From Prauserella muralis (GTDB lineage Bacteria; Actinomycetota; Actinomycetes; Mycobacteriales; Pseudonocardiaceae), in the NCBI RefSeq assembly GCF_003202285.1, contig NZ_MASW01000005.1, positions 496,001 through 560,000 of the forward strand: DNA of 64,000 bases. Reading direction: 5' to 3'. Under the pieces are notes generated by a model. That model was not told where the DNA came from. It was given only the letters and a program-made list of their open reading frames with translations, and did not search any database. The position numbers and the translations under genes were made by a program. This document shows positions 40,561 to 50,351 of this stretch, piece after piece. Position 1 is the stretch's first letter; every line of letters starts with the position of its first letter.

Positions 40561-41367
40561 TCAGCACGCCCGGTAGCGGTGGCCGGCCTCGCCGTGGGCG
40601 ACCAGCAGCCGATCGCGCAGGATCGTCGAGCGCGGCGTCCGCGGATCGGCACAGACCTCGCCGAAGGGGCGCTCGAGGGTGTCCGGATACTCCACGTCGA
40701 GCACGCGCTGCCCGTAGACGTCGGTGTAGGCGGCGCACTCGTCGTGGGCCGCGCATTCCTCGGCGATGGCGAAGTCGAAGCCGGCCTCCTGCCGGGCTCG
40801 CGCGCTGAGCTCCGCCGCGTTCTTCTGCCCGGCCAGCAGCCCATGCTCATGGGCGATCCCGGCGAGCAGCCGCGCCAGCCGCAGGTTGTCCCCGGCCGTG
40901 AGCGCGCCCGCCGAGCGGGTGTAGGAGTCGAGGTTGTCGAACTCCACGGCCGCGTAGCCCGCGGCAGCGCACGCGGCGACCGTCTCGCCGACGATCGCGG
41001 CGATGCGCTCCCGCGAGCGCGCCCCGGAGGTGTCCAGGACCAGCTCGCCGGGCCAGTCCGGATCGGCACGCGGTCGGCCCCGAGCATCGGAGAGCACCAG
41101 GTCCCGCCGCTGCTCCAGCCAGCGGGCCCGGTCCTGCGGCTGGCTCTGGAACCCGTTGACATAGCACACGTTGAACAGCCCGGCGGCGGGCTCGGCCGTG
41201 CTGTCCCGGACCACAACGGCGGCCCCGCGCGGCGGCGGGTACGCGCCACCCAGCTGGTAGTCGAACGCCGCGCCCTCCGGCAGTCGCGGCTGCTCGCCGG
41301 GCGCGCTCCCGCCGCACCCCGCGATGAGCACCGTCAGCGCCGCCACCGCCACGACCCGCATCCGCAC
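40561..41367 (-). CDS. GH114 family lipoprotein (endo-alpha-1,4-polygalactosaminidase-like)
   Basis: A 268-residue exported lipoprotein. The signal 'VRMRVVAVAALTVLIAGC' puts the lipobox Cys at 18. The TIM-barrel GH114 domain follows: 'LFNVCYVNGFQSQPQDRARW', 'LVLDTSGARSRERIAAIVGETVAACAAAGYAAVEFDNLDSYTRSAGAL' and 'GQKNAAELSARARQEAGFDFAIAEECAAHDEC'. GH114 enzymes cut alpha-1,4-galactosamine polymers of biofilms and fungal walls. GTG 41367 is preferred (AGGGGG at 8 bp); ATG 41361 is possible. Confidence 0.85.
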   Translation of the reverse strand: MRMRVVAVAALTVLIAGCGGSAPGEQPRLPEGAAFDYQLGGAYPPPRGAAVVVRDSTAEPAAGLFNVCYVNGFQSQPQDRARWLEQRRDLVLSDARGRPRADPDWPGELVLDTSGARSRERIAAIVGETVAACAAAGYAAVEFDNLDSYTRSAGALTAGDNLRLARLLAGIAHEHGLLAGQKNAAELSARARQEAGFDFAIAEECAAHDECAAYTDVYGQRVLDVEYPDTLERPFGEVCADPRTPRSTILRDRLLVAHGEAGHRYRAC

Positions 41368-41467
41368 CGCGCCCACCCCCTCGATCGTCACACCGGCGCA
41401 ACACGAGGCGCCGTTGATCGCAATCTTGCCGTCCGAACCTGTCCTCCCCGTCCCCAGGAGGTCACCG

Positions 41468-41749
41468 TTGGCACCCGTACCGCCCACCGACACCGAACTC
41501 GACACGCTGATCCGTGCCCGCCTTGCCGTGCTCGGGATCGATCTCGACCAGCTCCCGCCCGGCACCACGCCGGACCCGGACACCGGCGCGCCGGGCCGCG
41601 ACACCGCGCTGGCGTCGCTGCGCGCGTTCCTGCGCGGCACCGTGCAGACCCTGGCCGCCTACCGGTTCGACGGCGACGACGCACTCGCCCAGCAGGTCGC
41701 ACCGCCACAGCTGTACCCGTCCATCGCGACCGCCTGGACACGCTCGTGA
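41468..41749 (+). CDS. Small hypothetical protein coupled to exported amidase
   Basis: A 93-residue protein read from TTG 41468, which has AGGAGG about 7 bp upstream. 'TDTELDTLIRARLAVLGIDLDQLPPGTTPDPDTGAPGRDTALASLRAFLRGTVQTLAAYRFDGDDALAQQVAPPQLYPSIATAW' shows one helical domain without signal peptide. Its TGA overlaps the GTG of the Tat amidase (GTGA), so the two are translationally coupled. Role unknown; a chaperone or maturation role for the amidase is only a guess. Confidence 0.68.
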   Translation: MAPVPPTDTELDTLIRARLAVLGIDLDQLPPGTTPDPDTGAPGRDTALASLRAFLRGTVQTLAAYRFDGDDALAQQVAPPQLYPSIATAWTRS

Positions 41750-43341
41750 CCGGCCCGCTCGACCGCAGCGTCGACCGCCGCGCGTTCCTGGCCCGCACGG
41801 CGGCGCTCGGCGCGCTGGGCGCCGCCGGCTCCGTGGCGCTGCCCGCCGTCACGGCCGCCACCCCGTCGGCCGGGGCCACCACCGCCGACGTGGAGCCACG
41901 GCCCGAGGCACTGACCGATCCGGCCGAACTGACCGTCGCCGAGGCGGCGACGCTGATCCGGCGCGGGAGGCTGCGCCCGGAGACCCTCGTCGAGGCCTAC
42001 CTCGACCGGATCGCCGCCCACGACGGCACGTACCAGGCGTTCAACCTGGTCCGCGCGGAGCGCGCGCTCGCCGAAGCCCGCGCGGCGGGCACGCGGGGCC
42101 GCGGCGCGCTGGCAGGCATCCCACTGGCGATCAAGGACAACTACTTCACGGAGGGCACGCTCACCACCGCCAACTCCCTGCTGCTGCGCGACTTCGTCCC
42201 GCCCTACGACGCCACGTCCGTGGCCAGGCTGACAGCGGCCGGCGCGATCGTGCTCGGCAAGACGCAGATGGGCCCCCTGGCCACGACCAGGGCCACCACC
42301 CCGGACGGCCGGGTCACCACCGTCAACGCGTGGGCGCCCACCCGGCCCGAGGTCAACCCCGGCGGCTCCTCCACCGGCACGGCCACCGCCGTGGCCGCGA
42401 GGCTGGCCGCCTCCGGCACCGGCACGCAGACCGGCGGGTCGATCACCGCGCCGTCCAACGCGCAGAACCTCACCGGGCTCAAACCGACGATGGGCCGCGT
42501 GTCGTTGTACGGCATCGTGCCGCTGACCTACACCCGTGACCATCCGGGCCCGCTGGCCAGGGACGCGCTCGACGCGGCGATCCTGCTGCGGGCGATGGCG
42601 GGACCCGACAGCCACGACCCGCGCACCCAGGGACTCCCCGGTGTGCCCGATCTGGTGCGGGCGGCCACGCCCGTCCGGCAGCGAGGCCGGGTGCGGCTGC
42701 GGTGGCCGACCCGGATCGGGGTCATCCCCGGCTACGCCCAGGGCGGCTCGGAGAGCGCGGCGGCCCGCGCCGCGTTCCTGGACACCCTGGCCGGCATTCC
42801 CGGTGCCACCGTGGTGGACGTGCCGCTGCCCGCCGAGTGGGAGCTGCTCACCGGCAGCGCCTTCAACAACGTCCGGCTGCCCGAGCGCAGCGAGCCGTTC
42901 CTGCCTCAGCTGCGCACCGACCTGCGCGGATTCGGCGTGTCGGTGCTCGGCTGGCTGCAGGGCGCCCTGCTCGGCGCCGACGAGTACGTGCTGGGCCAGC
43001 GCGCCAAGCTGCTCCTGCTGGAACGCGTGCTCGGCGACCTGTTCGCCCGGTGCGACGTCGTCGTGCAGACCGGACCGGTGCCGTTCGACATCCTCGGCCT
43101 TCCGGAGCTGGCCCTGCCGATCGGGTTCTCGGCCGACGGCCTGCCGCTGGGTACCATCCTCGGCGGGCTGCCCTTCGGCGAGGACCGGCTGTTGTCGGTC
43201 GCCGCCGCCTACCAGGCCGTCACCGGCTGGCACCTGCGCAGGCCCGCCGACCCAGCTCCGCGGCGGGCGGCGGCCCTCGCCAGGACCGCGCCCGCCGCGC
43301 ACCGGCTCGACGCGGTGGAGGCGGCCGAGACGACGCAGTGA
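41746..43341 (+). CDS. Tat-exported amidase signature-family enzyme
   Basis: A 531-residue amidase with a twin-arginine signal (DRRAFLARTAALGALGAAGSVALPAV, residues 10-35). The catalytic Lys130 (AIKDNYF), cis-Ser209 (GGSSTGT) and nucleophile Ser232 (GTGTQTGGSIT) are intact. Homologues include mandelamide hydrolase and extracellular amidases. The Tat signal means it folds in the cytoplasm and acts outside the cell, unlike the cytoplasmic amidase at 36925. A small gene is coupled upstream. Confidence 0.9.
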   Translation: MTGPLDRSVDRRAFLARTAALGALGAAGSVALPAVTAATPSAGATTADVEPRPEALTDPAELTVAEAATLIRRGRLRPETLVEAYLDRIAAHDGTYQAFNLVRAERALAEARAAGTRGRGALAGIPLAIKDNYFTEGTLTTANSLLLRDFVPPYDATSVARLTAAGAIVLGKTQMGPLATTRATTPDGRVTTVNAWAPTRPEVNPGGSSTGTATAVAARLAASGTGTQTGGSITAPSNAQNLTGLKPTMGRVSLYGIVPLTYTRDHPGPLARDALDAAILLRAMAGPDSHDPRTQGLPGVPDLVRAATPVRQRGRVRLRWPTRIGVIPGYAQGGSESAAARAAFLDTLAGIPGATVVDVPLPAEWELLTGSAFNNVRLPERSEPFLPQLRTDLRGFGVSVLGWLQGALLGADEYVLGQRAKLLLLERVLGDLFARCDVVVQTGPVPFDILGLPELALPIGFSADGLPLGTILGGLPFGEDRLLSVAAAYQAVTGWHLRRPADPAPRRAAALARTAPAAHRLDAVEAAETTQ

Positions 43342-43353
43342 GCCGGGAGCGGA

Positions 43354-45189
43354 TCAGCGCTGCCGGGTCAGCAGGTCGACGACCCGCTCGGCGAGCGCCT
43401 CGGTGTCCTCCTGGGTCGGGTTCAGCACCAGATCCGGCGACTCCGGGGCCTCGTACGGGTCGTCGACGCCGGTGAACCCGGTGATCTCGCCCGCCCGCGC
43501 CCGCGCGTAGAGGCCCTTGGGGTCACGCGCCTCGCACACCTCGATCGGCGTGTCGACGAACACCTCCACGAAGGGCAGCCCGGCGGCCTCGTGTGCGGCG
43601 CGGGCCCGTTCACGATCCTCGCGGTACGGGCTGATCATCGACACCACGGCGACGATCCCGGCGTCGGCGAAGAGCTTCGCCACCTCGCCGACGCGGCGGA
43701 CGTTCTCGGTGCGGTCGGCCGCGCTGAAGCTGAGGTCGCTGTTGAGCCCGTGCCGGAGGTTGTCGCCGTCGAGCAGGTAGGCCGCGTGCCCCTCGGCGAT
43801 GAGCCTGCGCTCGACCTCCACGGCGATGGTGGACTTGCCCGCGCCGGAGAGGCCGGTCAGCCACACGGTGCCGCCCTTGGCCGCCCGGTCCTCGCGCCCG
43901 ACGCGCGTCGGCTGCCAGACCGCGCCCCCGTCGCGCAGGGCGGGCCCGGTGATCATGCCCGCGGCGACGGTGTTGTTGGTGGTGTCGTCCACGAGGATGA
44001 ACCCGCCGGTGAACCGGTTGCGCCGGTACGGGTCGAACAGCAGCGGCTGGCGCGTGCGCAGTTGCACGCGGCCGATCTCGTTGAGCGCGAGCGCCTCGGC
44101 CGACTCGTCACGGTGCAGCGTGTTGACGTCGAGCCGGTAGTCCAGCGCCTGGATCTCGGCGGTGGTGGCGCGCGTGGTGTGCCGGATGGTGTAGGTGCCG
44201 CCCGGCTTGAGCGCACCGCCCTCGCTGAGCCAGCACACCAGCGCGTCGATGTCGTGGCCCGCGCTGGGCCGGTTGCCCGGACGGCAGATCATGTCGCCCC
44301 GGGAGATGTCGATGTGGTCGGTCAGCTCGACCGTGACCGCCTGCGGTGGGAACGCCTCCTGCACCGGTGTGCCGCCGGGACCCCAGATCGCCTTGATGCT
44401 GGTCGTGAACCCGGACGGCAGCACCATCACCTCGTCGCCGGGCTGCAGCACGCCGCCCGTGACGGTGCCCGCGTAGCCGCGGAAGTCGGTGCCGTAGTCG
44501 CGGATGACGTACTGCACCGGGAACCGGGCGTCGATGAGGTTGCGGTCGGAGGCGATGTGCACCTGCTCCAGGTGGTGCAACAATGAACTGCCCTCGTACC
44601 ACGGCATGCTGGCGCTGCGGTGCACGATGTTGTCGCCGTGCAGCGCCGAGATCGGGATGAACGCCATGTCGTGGACGTCGAGTTTCGCGGCGAACTGCGA
44701 GAACTCCTCGCGGATCTCCTCGAACCGCTCCTGCGACCAGTCGACGAGGTCCATCTTGTTCACGCACACCACGAGGTGCGGGATGCCCAGCAGGCTGGCG
44801 AGGAAGGCATGCCGCCGCGACTGCTCCAGCACCCCGTTGCGCGCGTCGACCAGGATCAGCGCCAGGTCCGACGTGGACGCGCCGGTGACCATGTTCCGGG
44901 TGTACTGCACGTGACCCGGCGTGTCGGCGATGATGAACTTGCGCCGGGGCGTGGCGAAGTAGCGGTAGGCGACGTCGATGGTGATGCCCTGCTCGCGCTC
45001 GGCGCGCAGGCCGTCGGTGAGCAGAGCGAGATTGGTGTAGTCCTCACCGCGTCGCTTGCTGACCTCCTCCACGGCGGCCAGCTGGTCATCGAACAGCGTC
45101 TTGGAGTCGAACAGCAGCCTGCCGATGAGCGTGGACTTGCCGTCGTCGACGCTGCCCGCGGTGGACAGCCGCAGCATCTCCTGGACCAT
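43354..45189 (-). CDS. cysNC: Bifunctional sulfate adenylyltransferase GTPase / APS kinase
   Basis: A 611-residue fusion. Residues 1-430 are CysN: GTPase motifs GSVDDGKST (12-20), 'DTPGH' and 'NKMDLVDW', with EF-Tu-like barrels. Residues 440-611 are APS kinase CysC with its Walker A GLSGAGKST at 446-454 and 'DGDNLRHGLNSDLSFS'. With CysD it makes APS and then PAPS from sulfate. The GTP-driven first step and the fused second step are as in Mycobacterium CysNC. The start overlaps the cysD stop (TGATG). Confidence 0.96.
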   Translation of the reverse strand: MVQEMLRLSTAGSVDDGKSTLIGRLLFDSKTLFDDQLAAVEEVSKRRGEDYTNLALLTDGLRAEREQGITIDVAYRYFATPRRKFIIADTPGHVQYTRNMVTGASTSDLALILVDARNGVLEQSRRHAFLASLLGIPHLVVCVNKMDLVDWSQERFEEIREEFSQFAAKLDVHDMAFIPISALHGDNIVHRSASMPWYEGSSLLHHLEQVHIASDRNLIDARFPVQYVIRDYGTDFRGYAGTVTGGVLQPGDEVMVLPSGFTTSIKAIWGPGGTPVQEAFPPQAVTVELTDHIDISRGDMICRPGNRPSAGHDIDALVCWLSEGGALKPGGTYTIRHTTRATTAEIQALDYRLDVNTLHRDESAEALALNEIGRVQLRTRQPLLFDPYRRNRFTGGFILVDDTTNNTVAAGMITGPALRDGGAVWQPTRVGREDRAAKGGTVWLTGLSGAGKSTIAVEVERRLIAEGHAAYLLDGDNLRHGLNSDLSFSAADRTENVRRVGEVAKLFADAGIVAVVSMISPYREDRERARAAHEAAGLPFVEVFVDTPIEVCEARDPKGLYARARAGEITGFTGVDDPYEAPESPDLVLNPTQEDTEALAERVVDLLTRQR

Positions 45190-46100
45190 CAGAAGTAGCC
45201 TTCCCTCTTGCGATCTTCCATGCCCGCCTCGGAGATGCGGTCGTCGGCTCTGGTGGCGCCGCGCTCGGTGAGCCGCGTGGCGCTGACCTCGGCGACCACG
45301 TCGTCCGCCGTGGCGGCGGACGATTCGACGCAGCCGGTGCAGGTGGCGTCGCCGATGGTGCGGAAGCGCACGGTGGCCTCGTAAGGCTGCTCACCGTCGA
45401 GCAGCGTGAGGAACCGGGTGTTGGCCAGCAGCATCCCGTCGCGCGCCACGACCTCGCGCCGGTGCGCGTAGTACAGCGGCGGCAGCTCGATGTTCTCGTC
45501 GCGGATGTAGGACCAGATGTCCAGTTCGGTCCAGTTGGACAGCGGGAACACGCGGATGTGCTCGCCCTTGCGGTGCTTGCCGTTGTAGAGGTTCCACAGC
45601 TCGGGCCGCTGGCCGCGCGGGTCCCACTGGCCGAACTCGTCGCGGAAGCTGAACACGCGCTCCTTGGCGCGGGCCTTCTCCTCGTCGCGGCGGGCGCCGC
45701 CGAACACCGCGTCGAAGCCGCCCTCCTTGATGGCCCGCAGCAGGGTGCCGGTCTGCAGCCGGTTACGCGAGGCGCGGGGGCCGGTCTCCTCGACGGCGCG
45801 CCCGGCGTCGATGTCGTCCTGCACGCTCGCCACCAGCAGCTGCACGCCCAGCCGCTCGACGGTGGCGTCGCGGTAGGCGATCACCTCGTCGAAGTTGTGG
45901 CCGGTGTCCACATGCAGGATCGGGAACGGCGGCGGCGCGGGCCAGAACGCCTTGGCCGCGAGGTGCAACATCACCACCGAGTCCTTGCCGCCGGAGAACA
46001 GCAGCACCGGGCGCTCGAAGGTCGCCGCCACCTCGCGGATGATGTGCACCGACTCGGCCTCGAGAACCCGCAAATGGGTCAATTCGTACGCAGTGGTCAC
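45189..46100 (-). CDS. cysD: Sulfate adenylyltransferase subunit 2
   Basis: A 303-residue ATP-sulfurylase small subunit of the PP-loop family: SGGKDS at 36-41, 'FPILHVDTGHNFDEVI', 'ARRDEEKARAKERVFSFRDEFGQWDPRGQRPELW', and 'FPLSNWTELDIWSYI'. It forms APS with the CysN GTPase. GTG 46100 is the start; no Shine-Dalgarno is near, but the downstream cysNC overlap assures co-translation. A 9-bp perfect palindrome lies 27 bp upstream. Confidence 0.95.
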   Translation of the reverse strand: MTTAYELTHLRVLEAESVHIIREVAATFERPVLLFSGGKDSVVMLHLAAKAFWPAPPPFPILHVDTGHNFDEVIAYRDATVERLGVQLLVASVQDDIDAGRAVEETGPRASRNRLQTGTLLRAIKEGGFDAVFGGARRDEEKARAKERVFSFRDEFGQWDPRGQRPELWNLYNGKHRKGEHIRVFPLSNWTELDIWSYIRDENIELPPLYYAHRREVVARDGMLLANTRFLTLLDGEQPYEATVRFRTIGDATCTGCVESSAATADDVVAEVSATRLTERGATRADDRISEAGMEDRKREGYF

Positions 46101-46126
46101 GTGGGGCCAATCTCTCGAACACGGCA

Positions 46127-46147
46127 GGAACACAACGCTTGTGTTCC
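46127..46147. promoter_or_regulatory. Perfect palindrome upstream of cysD
   Basis: GGAACACAA-cgc-TTGTGTTCC is a perfect 9-bp inverted repeat, 27-47 bp before the cysD start and downstream of a TATAGC-like -10 (reverse strand, near 46170). It may be an operator for sulfur control or a hairpin in the 5' leader. Confidence 0.5.
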
Positions 46148-46221
46148 GGCCAGGTCACGACGGACAGCCGATGCTATAGGAGCCCCCTGTGCGGGCTCGA
46201 CGAGGAGGGGCCTCGGGAGCC

Positions 46222-46794
46222 TCACCGCGGGTCGGTCGCCAGCACCGCCATGGTGATGACGTCGTGCCAGCGGCCGTCCCAGCGCTGCGCCTGCCTGCGC
46301 ACCCCCTCGGCGACGAAGCCGCACTTCTCGTAGACACGGCGCGCCCTGGGGTTGAAGTCCAGCACCTCCAGCTCAACGCGGTGCAGCCCGACCACGCCGA
46401 ACGCGTGGTCGAGCACCAGCCGCGTCGCCTCGGTGCCGTAGCCGCGCCCGAACACCTCCGGACCGGTGAGTGCGATGCGGTAGCACATCGAGGCGTTGGC
46501 CGGATCCAGCTCGTTGAGCACGGCCTCGCCGAGCACGCGGCCGTCCGCGGCGCGCACGATGGCCCAGTCGGCCCGGTCGGCGTGCTCGGCCCGGGTGGCC
46601 ACCCACTGCCGCACCTGCTCGGGCGTGGCCTTGGCGTGCGTGCCGGTCAGCCGCATCGTCTCGGGGTCGGTGAACATCGGCCACAGCCCCTCGAAGTGCT
46701 CGCTGCCCAGCGGCTCCAGCCGCACGCGCGGCCCTACGAGCACCGGCTGGTCGAGAAACGGTTCGGCGTCGATCACGGGGGCCGATCGTGCCAT
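46222..46794 (-). CDS. GNAT-family N-acetyltransferase (RimJ/RimL-type)
   Basis: A 190-residue acetyltransferase: 'LVGPRVRLEPLGSEHFEGLWPMFTDPETMRLTGTHAKATPEQVRQWV', 'ASMCYRIALTGPEVFGRGYGTEATRLVLDHAFGVVGLHRVELEVLDFNPRARRVYEKCGFVAEGV'. The motif GRGYGTEA binds acetyl-CoA. This is the RimJ/L type that modifies N-termini or small amines. ATG 46794 is the start. It lies 19 bp from the end of the fructuronate reductase gene and may be read through from it. Confidence 0.9.
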   Translation of the reverse strand: MARSAPVIDAEPFLDQPVLVGPRVRLEPLGSEHFEGLWPMFTDPETMRLTGTHAKATPEQVRQWVATRAEHADRADWAIVRAADGRVLGEAVLNELDPANASMCYRIALTGPEVFGRGYGTEATRLVLDHAFGVVGLHRVELEVLDFNPRARRVYEKCGFVAEGVRRQAQRWDGRWHDVITMAVLATDPR

Positions 46795-46813
46795 CCACCA
46801 CCCTCGGCACGCC

Positions 46814-48184
46814 TCACGGGCGGCCGGGCAGCAACTCCCGCACCTGCTCCTCCAGCACCGCGCGCAGCTCAGCGTGGTCGGCCAGCTCGGCGAAGTCGCC
46901 GCCGAACACCTCGCGGACCGCGAGCAGCCCGTCGACGATCGCCTTGCCCGCCGCGCGCTCTCCCGCCGAGCCCGCCGCGGCCCGCAGCCGGTCGGCCAGC
47001 GGGTCCTCGAGCGGCAGCGGCCTGCCGTCGCGGTCCCTGCCCACCGCCACGTAGACCATCCATGCGGCCACGGCGCGCGCGGCGTAGACCGGTGTCCGGC
47101 CCGCCGCCAGGCGGTCGCGGATCGTGCCGAGCAGCCGCAGCGGCAGCTTCTGCGAGCCGTCCATGGCCACCTGGGTGGTCCGGTGCCGCAGCGCCGGGTT
47201 GGCGAAGCGCTCGAGCACGTCGGCCACGTAGCCGGGCGCGTCGACGCCCTCGGGGACGGCGAGGGTCGGCAGCGCGTCGCGCTCCAGCAGGCCACGCGCG
47301 GCCTCGGCGATGTCCGGGTCGGCCACGGCCTGCGCGATCGTGTCGTGGCCGCGCAGCGCGCCGAGGTAGGCCAACAGGGAGTGCGTGCCGTTGAGCAGCC
47401 GCAGCTTCATCGTCTCGAACCGGCCGACATCCCCGGTGAACTGCGCACCGGCCCGCTCCCACTCCGGGCGACCCGCGGCGAAGTCGTCCTCGATGACCCA
47501 CTGCCGGAACGGCTCGGCGACCACCGCGGCCTCGTCGGCCAGCCCCAGCCGGGCCGCCACCTCGGCCCGGTCCTCGGCTGTCGTCGCGGGAACGATGCGG
47601 TCGACCATCGTGCTCGGAAACCGGACATTGCTCGCGATCCACTCGGCCAGCGCCTCGCCGTCGGCCGGGGGCAGCGCGGCGCAGTGCTGCTGCACGAGCC
47701 GCCGCAGGGTCCGCCCGTTGGCGGTGAGGTTGTCGCAGCACAGCACCGTGACCGGCGCGCCGGATCCGCGCCTGCGCGCGTCCAGGCCACGCACCAGCCT
47801 GTCGACGACGGCCGCGTCCTTCGTGTAGCCCTTCTCGGTCACCGTCAGCGACACGATCCGCACGGCCGGGTCGCTGAACCGCTGCCGCAGCCGCTCCGGC
47901 TCCGCCTCGGCGAACAGCACGTCGCGCACCACGCCGACCACGCGGCAGTCCACCGCGTCCCGGCCGCGCTCCAGCACGCTGTACAGGCAGTCCTGCGGCC
48001 GCAGCTGGTCGGCGACGGTGGCCGAGCGCTGCGTCACGCCGCAGATGCCCCACTCGGCCGCGCCCGCGTCCTCGGTGAACACGGCCTGGTGCGCGCGGTG
48101 GAACGCCCCCAGCCCCAGGTGCAGGATGCCGACCCGCTCCGGGCGCGGTCCCGCGGCGTAGGTGGCCTCCGACAGCCGCCTCAC
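46814..48184 (-). CDS. uxuB: Mannitol dehydrogenase-family D-fructuronate reductase
   Basis: A 456-residue polyol dehydrogenase: N-terminal Rossmann fold 'ILHLGLGAFHRAHQAVFTEDAG' and catalytic region 'ETMKLRLLNGTHSLLAYLGALRG'. In this locus (uronate isomerase, mannonate dehydratase, KDG kinase) its job must be reduction of D-fructuronate to D-mannonate with NADH, i.e. UxuB. GTG 48184 overlaps the kinase stop by 4 bp. It is the last gene of the operon that starts at the ABC importer. Confidence 0.9.
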   Translation of the reverse strand: MRRLSEATYAAGPRPERVGILHLGLGAFHRAHQAVFTEDAGAAEWGICGVTQRSATVADQLRPQDCLYSVLERGRDAVDCRVVGVVRDVLFAEAEPERLRQRFSDPAVRIVSLTVTEKGYTKDAAVVDRLVRGLDARRRGSGAPVTVLCCDNLTANGRTLRRLVQQHCAALPPADGEALAEWIASNVRFPSTMVDRIVPATTAEDRAEVAARLGLADEAAVVAEPFRQWVIEDDFAAGRPEWERAGAQFTGDVGRFETMKLRLLNGTHSLLAYLGALRGHDTIAQAVADPDIAEAARGLLERDALPTLAVPEGVDAPGYVADVLERFANPALRHRTTQVAMDGSQKLPLRLLGTIRDRLAAGRTPVYAARAVAAWMVYVAVGRDRDGRPLPLEDPLADRLRAAAGSAGERAAGKAIVDGLLAVREVFGGDFAELADHAELRAVLEEQVRELLPGRP

Positions 48185-49149
48185 GAGGCCACCTCCCGCG
48201 CCAGCATCGACCGGGTCTCGGCCAGCGTGGGCACGTAACCGGTGCCGCCCTGGCCGCGCACCGACAGCGCGGCTGCCGCGGTGCCCAGCCGGGCGGCGTC
48301 GAGCAGCCCGTCGCCGAGCGCGAGGCGAGCCGCGACCGTGCCGGTGAACACGTCGCCCGCCCCGGTCTGGTCCACGACCTCCCGCGCGGGCACGGCGGGC
48401 AACTCCGCCACACCGGCGCCGGTGTCGATGAGCACGCCCTGCGCGCCCCGGGTCAGCGCGACGGCGGGCGCGCCGAGCGCGCGCACCGCCGCCACGGCGT
48501 CCCGCGGCGACGCGCGCTCGGCCAGCCCCAGCAGCCGCCTGGCCTCCTCCGGCCACGACGGCGTCACCAGCTCGGCCCGCGGAGCGAGCTCGCGCAGCGT
48601 CCGCGCCGCCGAGGCGGCGTCGGTGAGCCGGGGCCGGAAGTTCGGGTCGTAGACGAACCGCCGGGCCAGTGCGGCGGCACGCAGCACGGCGGCGTGCGCG
48701 GTGGGCGACACGGCGGCGGCGATGCCGCTGGCCAGCACCACCGCGCTGCCCGCGACCAGCTCCTCCGTGACGTCCCCGGGACACAGCTGCGAGCCCGCGC
48801 TGCCGGAGCGGGCGTAGGCGAACTGGCGCTTGCCCTCCGGATCGATGTGCGTGAGGTACACGCCGTGCTGGCCCGGCACCCGCACCAGCGCGCCGGTGTC
48901 GATGCCCAGTTCGGCGATGCGGGCCACCAGGCCGTCGCCGAGCTCGTCGTCCGGGACCCTGGCCAGCAACGCGGTGCGCGCACCCGCGGCCGCCGCGGCG
49001 GCGGCCGCGTTCAGCGCGTCGCCGGAGAAGCGCAGCCGCACCAGCGTGTCGTTGCGCAGCGGCTCGGCCGCCGACAGCTCCACCAGCGGCTCGCCGAGCA
49101 CCAGCACGTCGAAGCTCACCGGGCTCACCGGGCTCGCTGAGCTCACCAT
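48181..49149 (-). CDS. kdgK: PfkB-family 2-keto-3-deoxygluconate kinase
   Basis: A 322-residue ribokinase-type sugar kinase. Residues near 250-270 hold the PfkB signature '[20 protein letters not shown]' with the catalytic Asp, and the N-terminal '[44 protein letters not shown]' is the substrate lid. Following mannonate dehydratase in this operon, it should phosphorylate KDG to KDPG. The next step, KDPG aldolase, is not in the window. ATG 49149 lies just inside the end of manD. Confidence 0.88.
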   Translation of the reverse strand: MVSSASPVSPVSFDVLVLGEPLVELSAAEPLRNDTLVRLRFSGDALNAAAAAAAAGARTALLARVPDDELGDGLVARIAELGIDTGALVRVPGQHGVYLTHIDPEGKRQFAYARSGSAGSQLCPGDVTEELVAGSAVVLASGIAAAVSPTAHAAVLRAAALARRFVYDPNFRPRLTDAASAARTLRELAPRAELVTPSWPEEARRLLGLAERASPRDAVAAVRALGAPAVALTRGAQGVLIDTGAGVAELPAVPAREVVDQTGAGDVFTGTVAARLALGDGLLDAARLGTAAAALSVRGQGGTGYVPTLAETRSMLAREVAS

Positions 49150-50351
49150 GGGTGCATCGTCCCGTCCTCCAGCCGGTTCACCGGCAGGTACGCAGGCTGG
49201 TAGGGATACCGGGCCGCGGCCGCCTCGTCGATGTCGACGCCGAGGCCCGGCTCCTCGCTCGGCTGCAGGTAGCCCTCGGCGAAGTGGTAGCCGTGGGGGA
49301 ACACCTCGTCGGTGGCCTCGGTGTGCCGCATGTACTCCTGGATCCCGAAGTTGGGGATGCTCACGTCGAGGTGCAGCGCCGCGGACAGGCACACGGGCGA
49401 GAGGTCCGTGGCGCCGTGCGAGCCGCTGCGCACGTGGTGCAGCGCGGCCAGGTCGAAGATCCGCCGCAGGTGCGTGATCCCGCCCGCGTGCACCACGGTG
49501 CACCGGATGAAGTCGATCAGCTGGCCGCGGATGAGATCCGCGCAGTCCCAGATGGAGTTGATGACCTCTCCGACGGCGATCGGCGTGGTGGTGTGCTCGC
49601 GGATCAGCCGGAAGCCCTCTTGCAGGTCCGCGGGCACCGGGTCCTCCATCCAGAACAGGTGGTAGGGCTCCAGGCTCCGGCCCAGCCGCGCCGCCTCGAC
49701 CGGGGTGAGCCGGTGGTGCACGTCGTGCAGCATCGCCAGCTCCGGCCCGAACTCCTCGCGTGCCCTGGCGAACAGGCGCGGCACGAAGTTCAGGTACTTC
49801 TCGGTGGACCAGACGTTCTCCTCCGGCGCGGAGCCCTTGGCCGGTTCGTAGAACATCTTGTCCGCGCTGACGCCGTAGGTGGAGGCGAGCCCGGGGACAC
49901 CGCACTGCAGCCGCACCGCCCGGTAGCCGAGGTCGACGAAGCGGGCGGTTTCGGTGAGCACCTCGTCGACAGTCTCGCCGTTGGCGTGGCCGTAGACGGT
50001 CACGCCGTCGCGGCTGCGCCCGCCGAGCAGCTGGTACACCGGCAGCCCCGCGGCCTTGCCCTTGATGTCCCACAGCGCCGTGTCCACCGCGGCGATCGCG
50101 CTCATCGTCACCGGTCCGCGCCGCCAGTAGGCGCCCTGGAACAGATACTGCCAGGTGTCCTCGATGCGGTGCGCGTCGCGCCCGATCAGCAGCGGCACCA
50201 CGTGCTCGCGCAGGTAGCTCTCCACGGCGAGCTCCCTGCCGTTGAGGGTCGCGTCGCCGACCCCGGTGATCCCCTCGTCCGTGGTGAGCTTGAGCGTGAC
50301 GAAGTTGCGGCCGGGGCAGGTGACGATGACCTTCGCCTCGGTGATCTTCAC
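49143..50351 (-). CDS. manD: D-mannonate dehydratase (enolase superfamily, ManD)
   Basis: A 402-residue enolase-superfamily dehydratase of the ManD/RspA type, exactly the family length. It has '[34 protein letters not shown]', '[36 protein letters not shown]', '[35 protein letters not shown]' and '[30 protein letters not shown]', the ManD hallmarks. It turns D-mannonate into 2-keto-3-deoxygluconate. GTG 50351 overlaps the permease stop by 4 bp. Confidence 0.92.
   Translation of the reverse strand: MKITEAKVIVTCPGRNFVTLKLTTDEGITGVGDATLNGRELAVESYLREHVVPLLIGRDAHRIEDTWQYLFQGAYWRRGPVTMSAIAAVDTALWDIKGKAAGLPVYQLLGGRSRDGVTVYGHANGETVDEVLTETARFVDLGYRAVRLQCGVPGLASTYGVSADKMFYEPAKGSAPEENVWSTEKYLNFVPRLFARAREEFGPELAMLHDVHHRLTPVEAARLGRSLEPYHLFWMEDPVPADLQEGFRLIREHTTTPIAVGEVINSIWDCADLIRGQLIDFIRCTVVHAGGITHLRRIFDLAALHHVRSGSHGATDLSPVCLSAALHLDVSIPNFGIQEYMRHTEATDEVFPHGYHFAEGYLQPSEEPGLGVDIDEAAAARYPYQPAYLPVNRLEDGTMHPW

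Noticed and set aside
43354-43830. Separate cysC gene
   Set aside because: The APS kinase domain is in frame with CysN with no stop between, so it is a CysNC fusion.
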